From the NCBI GenBank assembly GCA_029821455.1, contig JALGTI010000038.1:1-15151 (forward strand): DNA of 15,151 bases, in the 5' to 3' direction. Numbering within the stretch: the first letter of the stretch is position 1; each line of letters starts with the position of its first letter. This document shows, piece after piece, positions 14,405 through 15,151 of this stretch. Below the pieces are notes generated by a model. The model was not told where the DNA came from. It saw only the letters and a list, made by a program, of their open reading frames with translations, and did not search any database. The stretch is from Candidatus Zipacnadia bacterium (GTDB lineage Bacteria > Armatimonadota > Zipacnadia > Zipacnadales > Zipacnadaceae). The translations under genes were made by a program, and so were the position numbers.

Positions 14405-14815
14405 CTCTGGCTCTGCTGTCTCTGTCCCTCATTGTAGTGTGTACACTCACACAGCCGTCTTGTCAGTTTGCCGAGGCAGTCATTTATGTGGTATATCTAA
14501 GCGCTGATAAATGTGCCGCGCGGGGAAGAAGCGTAACCCTCGCCTAGGGCACGCATCCTGCTGACAAACGCACGCCTTTGCCTCCTTGTATGTTTAGACT
14601 GGTCGGTTACGAATCTATGTATCATGGGAAAAGGAAAAGGCAATGGAATCCTTTTTCAGGCAGGGACTACGTCTGAATCCTTCAACGGGTGGTGCCCGAT
14701 TCTGTTTGTTGCCCGGGCCTGCGAGAAACCTATCCCTTGTCCCCCGTTGTTGAACCGATGCTCTATAGTGGCAGATTGGGCCCGCTTCCGGGCGCAACGG
14801 GCTTAGGAGACATCT
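14405..14815. other. 411-base region between divergent transcription units
   Basis: It is more AT-rich in its left part than the rest of the window. It contains the palindrome GTGTACAC (14439-14446), an inverted repeat with AT-rich arms (14481-14513), a strong AAGGAGG on the minus strand (14586-14580) leading only to a 9-codon frame, and a fragment GCACGCATCCTGC (14549-14561) resembling the dispersed repeats. A minus-strand frame from ATG 14556 to a TGA overlapping the terminase start is coding-like but broken by one TAG. A 60-codon plus-strand frame (14624-14806) lies just before the right-hand gene and has no ribosome binding site. None of these is a confident gene. Confidence 0.5.
14468..14513 (+). 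promoter_or_regulatory. Candidate promoter/operator with AT-rich inverted repeat
   Basis: CATTTAT (14481-14487) and ATAAATG (14507-14513) are a perfect 7 bp inverted repeat 19 bases apart. TTGCCG (14468-14473) and TATATC (14492-14497) are 18 bases apart and weakly resemble sigma-70 -35 and -10 boxes on the plus strand, with the inverted repeat around the -10. The position between diverging genes fits a control region. The match is weak. Confidence 0.25.
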
Positions 14816-15151
14816 GTGACCCGGGCAGTAAGAATATTCGCCCTCAGCGCTATTTGGGCACGGATAGTCACTGACCTGATGTCTACGAAGCCGGAGCGGA
14901 ACAGATTCCATACAGGAGAAAGGAGCTGCAGCGCCGAACCATACAACAAAGGCGCCAACATAACTTGGCGCCGACAGCAAGTATGGGCTGAGGCACTCGA
15001 ACTGGGGACCAAGGTACACCTTACTCTTCGGCCTCGGCAACAGAGCAAGCGAACCGGCAGATTCCGAAACATTGCCCGCGACGGATCACGTAGCAAGTTT
15101 CATGAGCTCCAAAGAATCCTCTATTTGCCTCAGAATGGCCGCAAGAGCACC
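14816..15151 (+). CDS. Partial basic hypothetical protein, divergent from the late genes
   Basis: A GTG at 14816 has AGGAG (14805-14809) 6 bases upstream, and the frame is open for 112 codons to the right edge. The protein is rich in Arg, Lys and Gln (VWAEALELGTKVHLTLRPRQ, FRNIARDGSRSKFHELQRI) and could bind nucleic acid, but I recognise no family. An ATG at 14879 in the same frame is an alternative start with no ribosome binding site. A competing plus-strand frame (14689-14874) ends just before that ATG and would fit the later start. It is the only supported gene on the plus strand. By position it could belong to an early, regulatory or packaging-associated unit, or be host DNA beside the prophage. 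Confidence 0.42.
   Translation, partial: MTRAVRIFALSAIWARIVTDLMSTKPERNRFHTGERSCSAEPYNKGANITWRRQQVWAEALELGTKVHLTLRPRQQSKRTGRFRNIARDGSRSKFHELQRILYLPQNGRKST
14951..14972. repeat. Perfect 8 bp inverted repeat near the start of the right-hand ORF
   Basis: GGCGCCAA (14951-14958), 6-base spacer, TTGGCGCC (14965-14972). The arms are perfect, and GGCGCC is itself palindromic, so this could be an mRNA hairpin or a protein-binding site. Confidence 0.5.

Noticed and set aside
14624..14806. 60-codon plus-strand frame (MGKGKGNGILF...)
   Set aside because: There is no ribosome binding site and no recognisable domain. It remains possible because it ends 9 bases before the next start.
14640..14880. tRNA or other structured RNA in the GC-rich stretch with GCCCGCTTCCGGGC
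   Set aside because: No cloverleaf arms or T-loop sequence could be placed.
14615..15096. Minus-strand frames of 141 and 97 codons at the right edge
   Set aside because: Composition is unlike protein, and they are opposite the plus-strand ORF that has a ribosome binding site.

Overview
The window is the late morphogenesis region of a tailed phage with a head-neck module of the siphovirus type. It is most likely a prophage in the chromosome of an uncultivated, moderately GC-rich bacterium. The host cannot be named from the sequence. The case for a prophage is that dispersed palindromic repeats of a bacterial-genome type sit in three of the gaps between the phage tail and neck genes.

Layout: all confident genes lie on the minus strand and read from right to left. 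The order is large terminase (14404-12869), portal (12764-11526), prohead protease with a scaffold-like tail (11375-10533), major capsid protein (10531-9587), a family 9 glycosyltransferase (9516-8395), a 1147-residue LamG/propeller/FnIII protein (8322-4879), head-tail adaptor (4885-4229), head closure (3887-3342), tail terminator (3307-2621), major tail tube (2354-1449), and two tail assembly chaperone frames joined by a probable -1 frameshift at a run of seven A (1288-779 and 773-447). An unresolved partial gene runs off the left edge. At the right end a partial plus-strand ORF (from 14816) diverges from the terminase. No small terminase, tape measure, lysis, integrase or tRNA gene is visible.

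How the genes fit together: terminase and portal package DNA. Protease, scaffold-like tail and capsid protein build the head. Adaptor, closure and terminator form the neck. Tube protein and chaperones build the tail. The departure from this plan is the 4.6 kb block between capsid and adaptor genes, where a sugar transferase is followed by a very large carbohydrate-binding or hydrolase-like protein. The transferase carries a short N-terminal extension that resembles small phage virion proteins. I infer a virion glycosylation plus glycan-recognition cassette, and this is the best candidate here for an undescribed system.

Other signals are two related hairpins behind the portal and capsid genes, a similar-looking inserted beta domain in the closure and terminator proteins, heavy use of TAG stops, and a modular nested repeat family.
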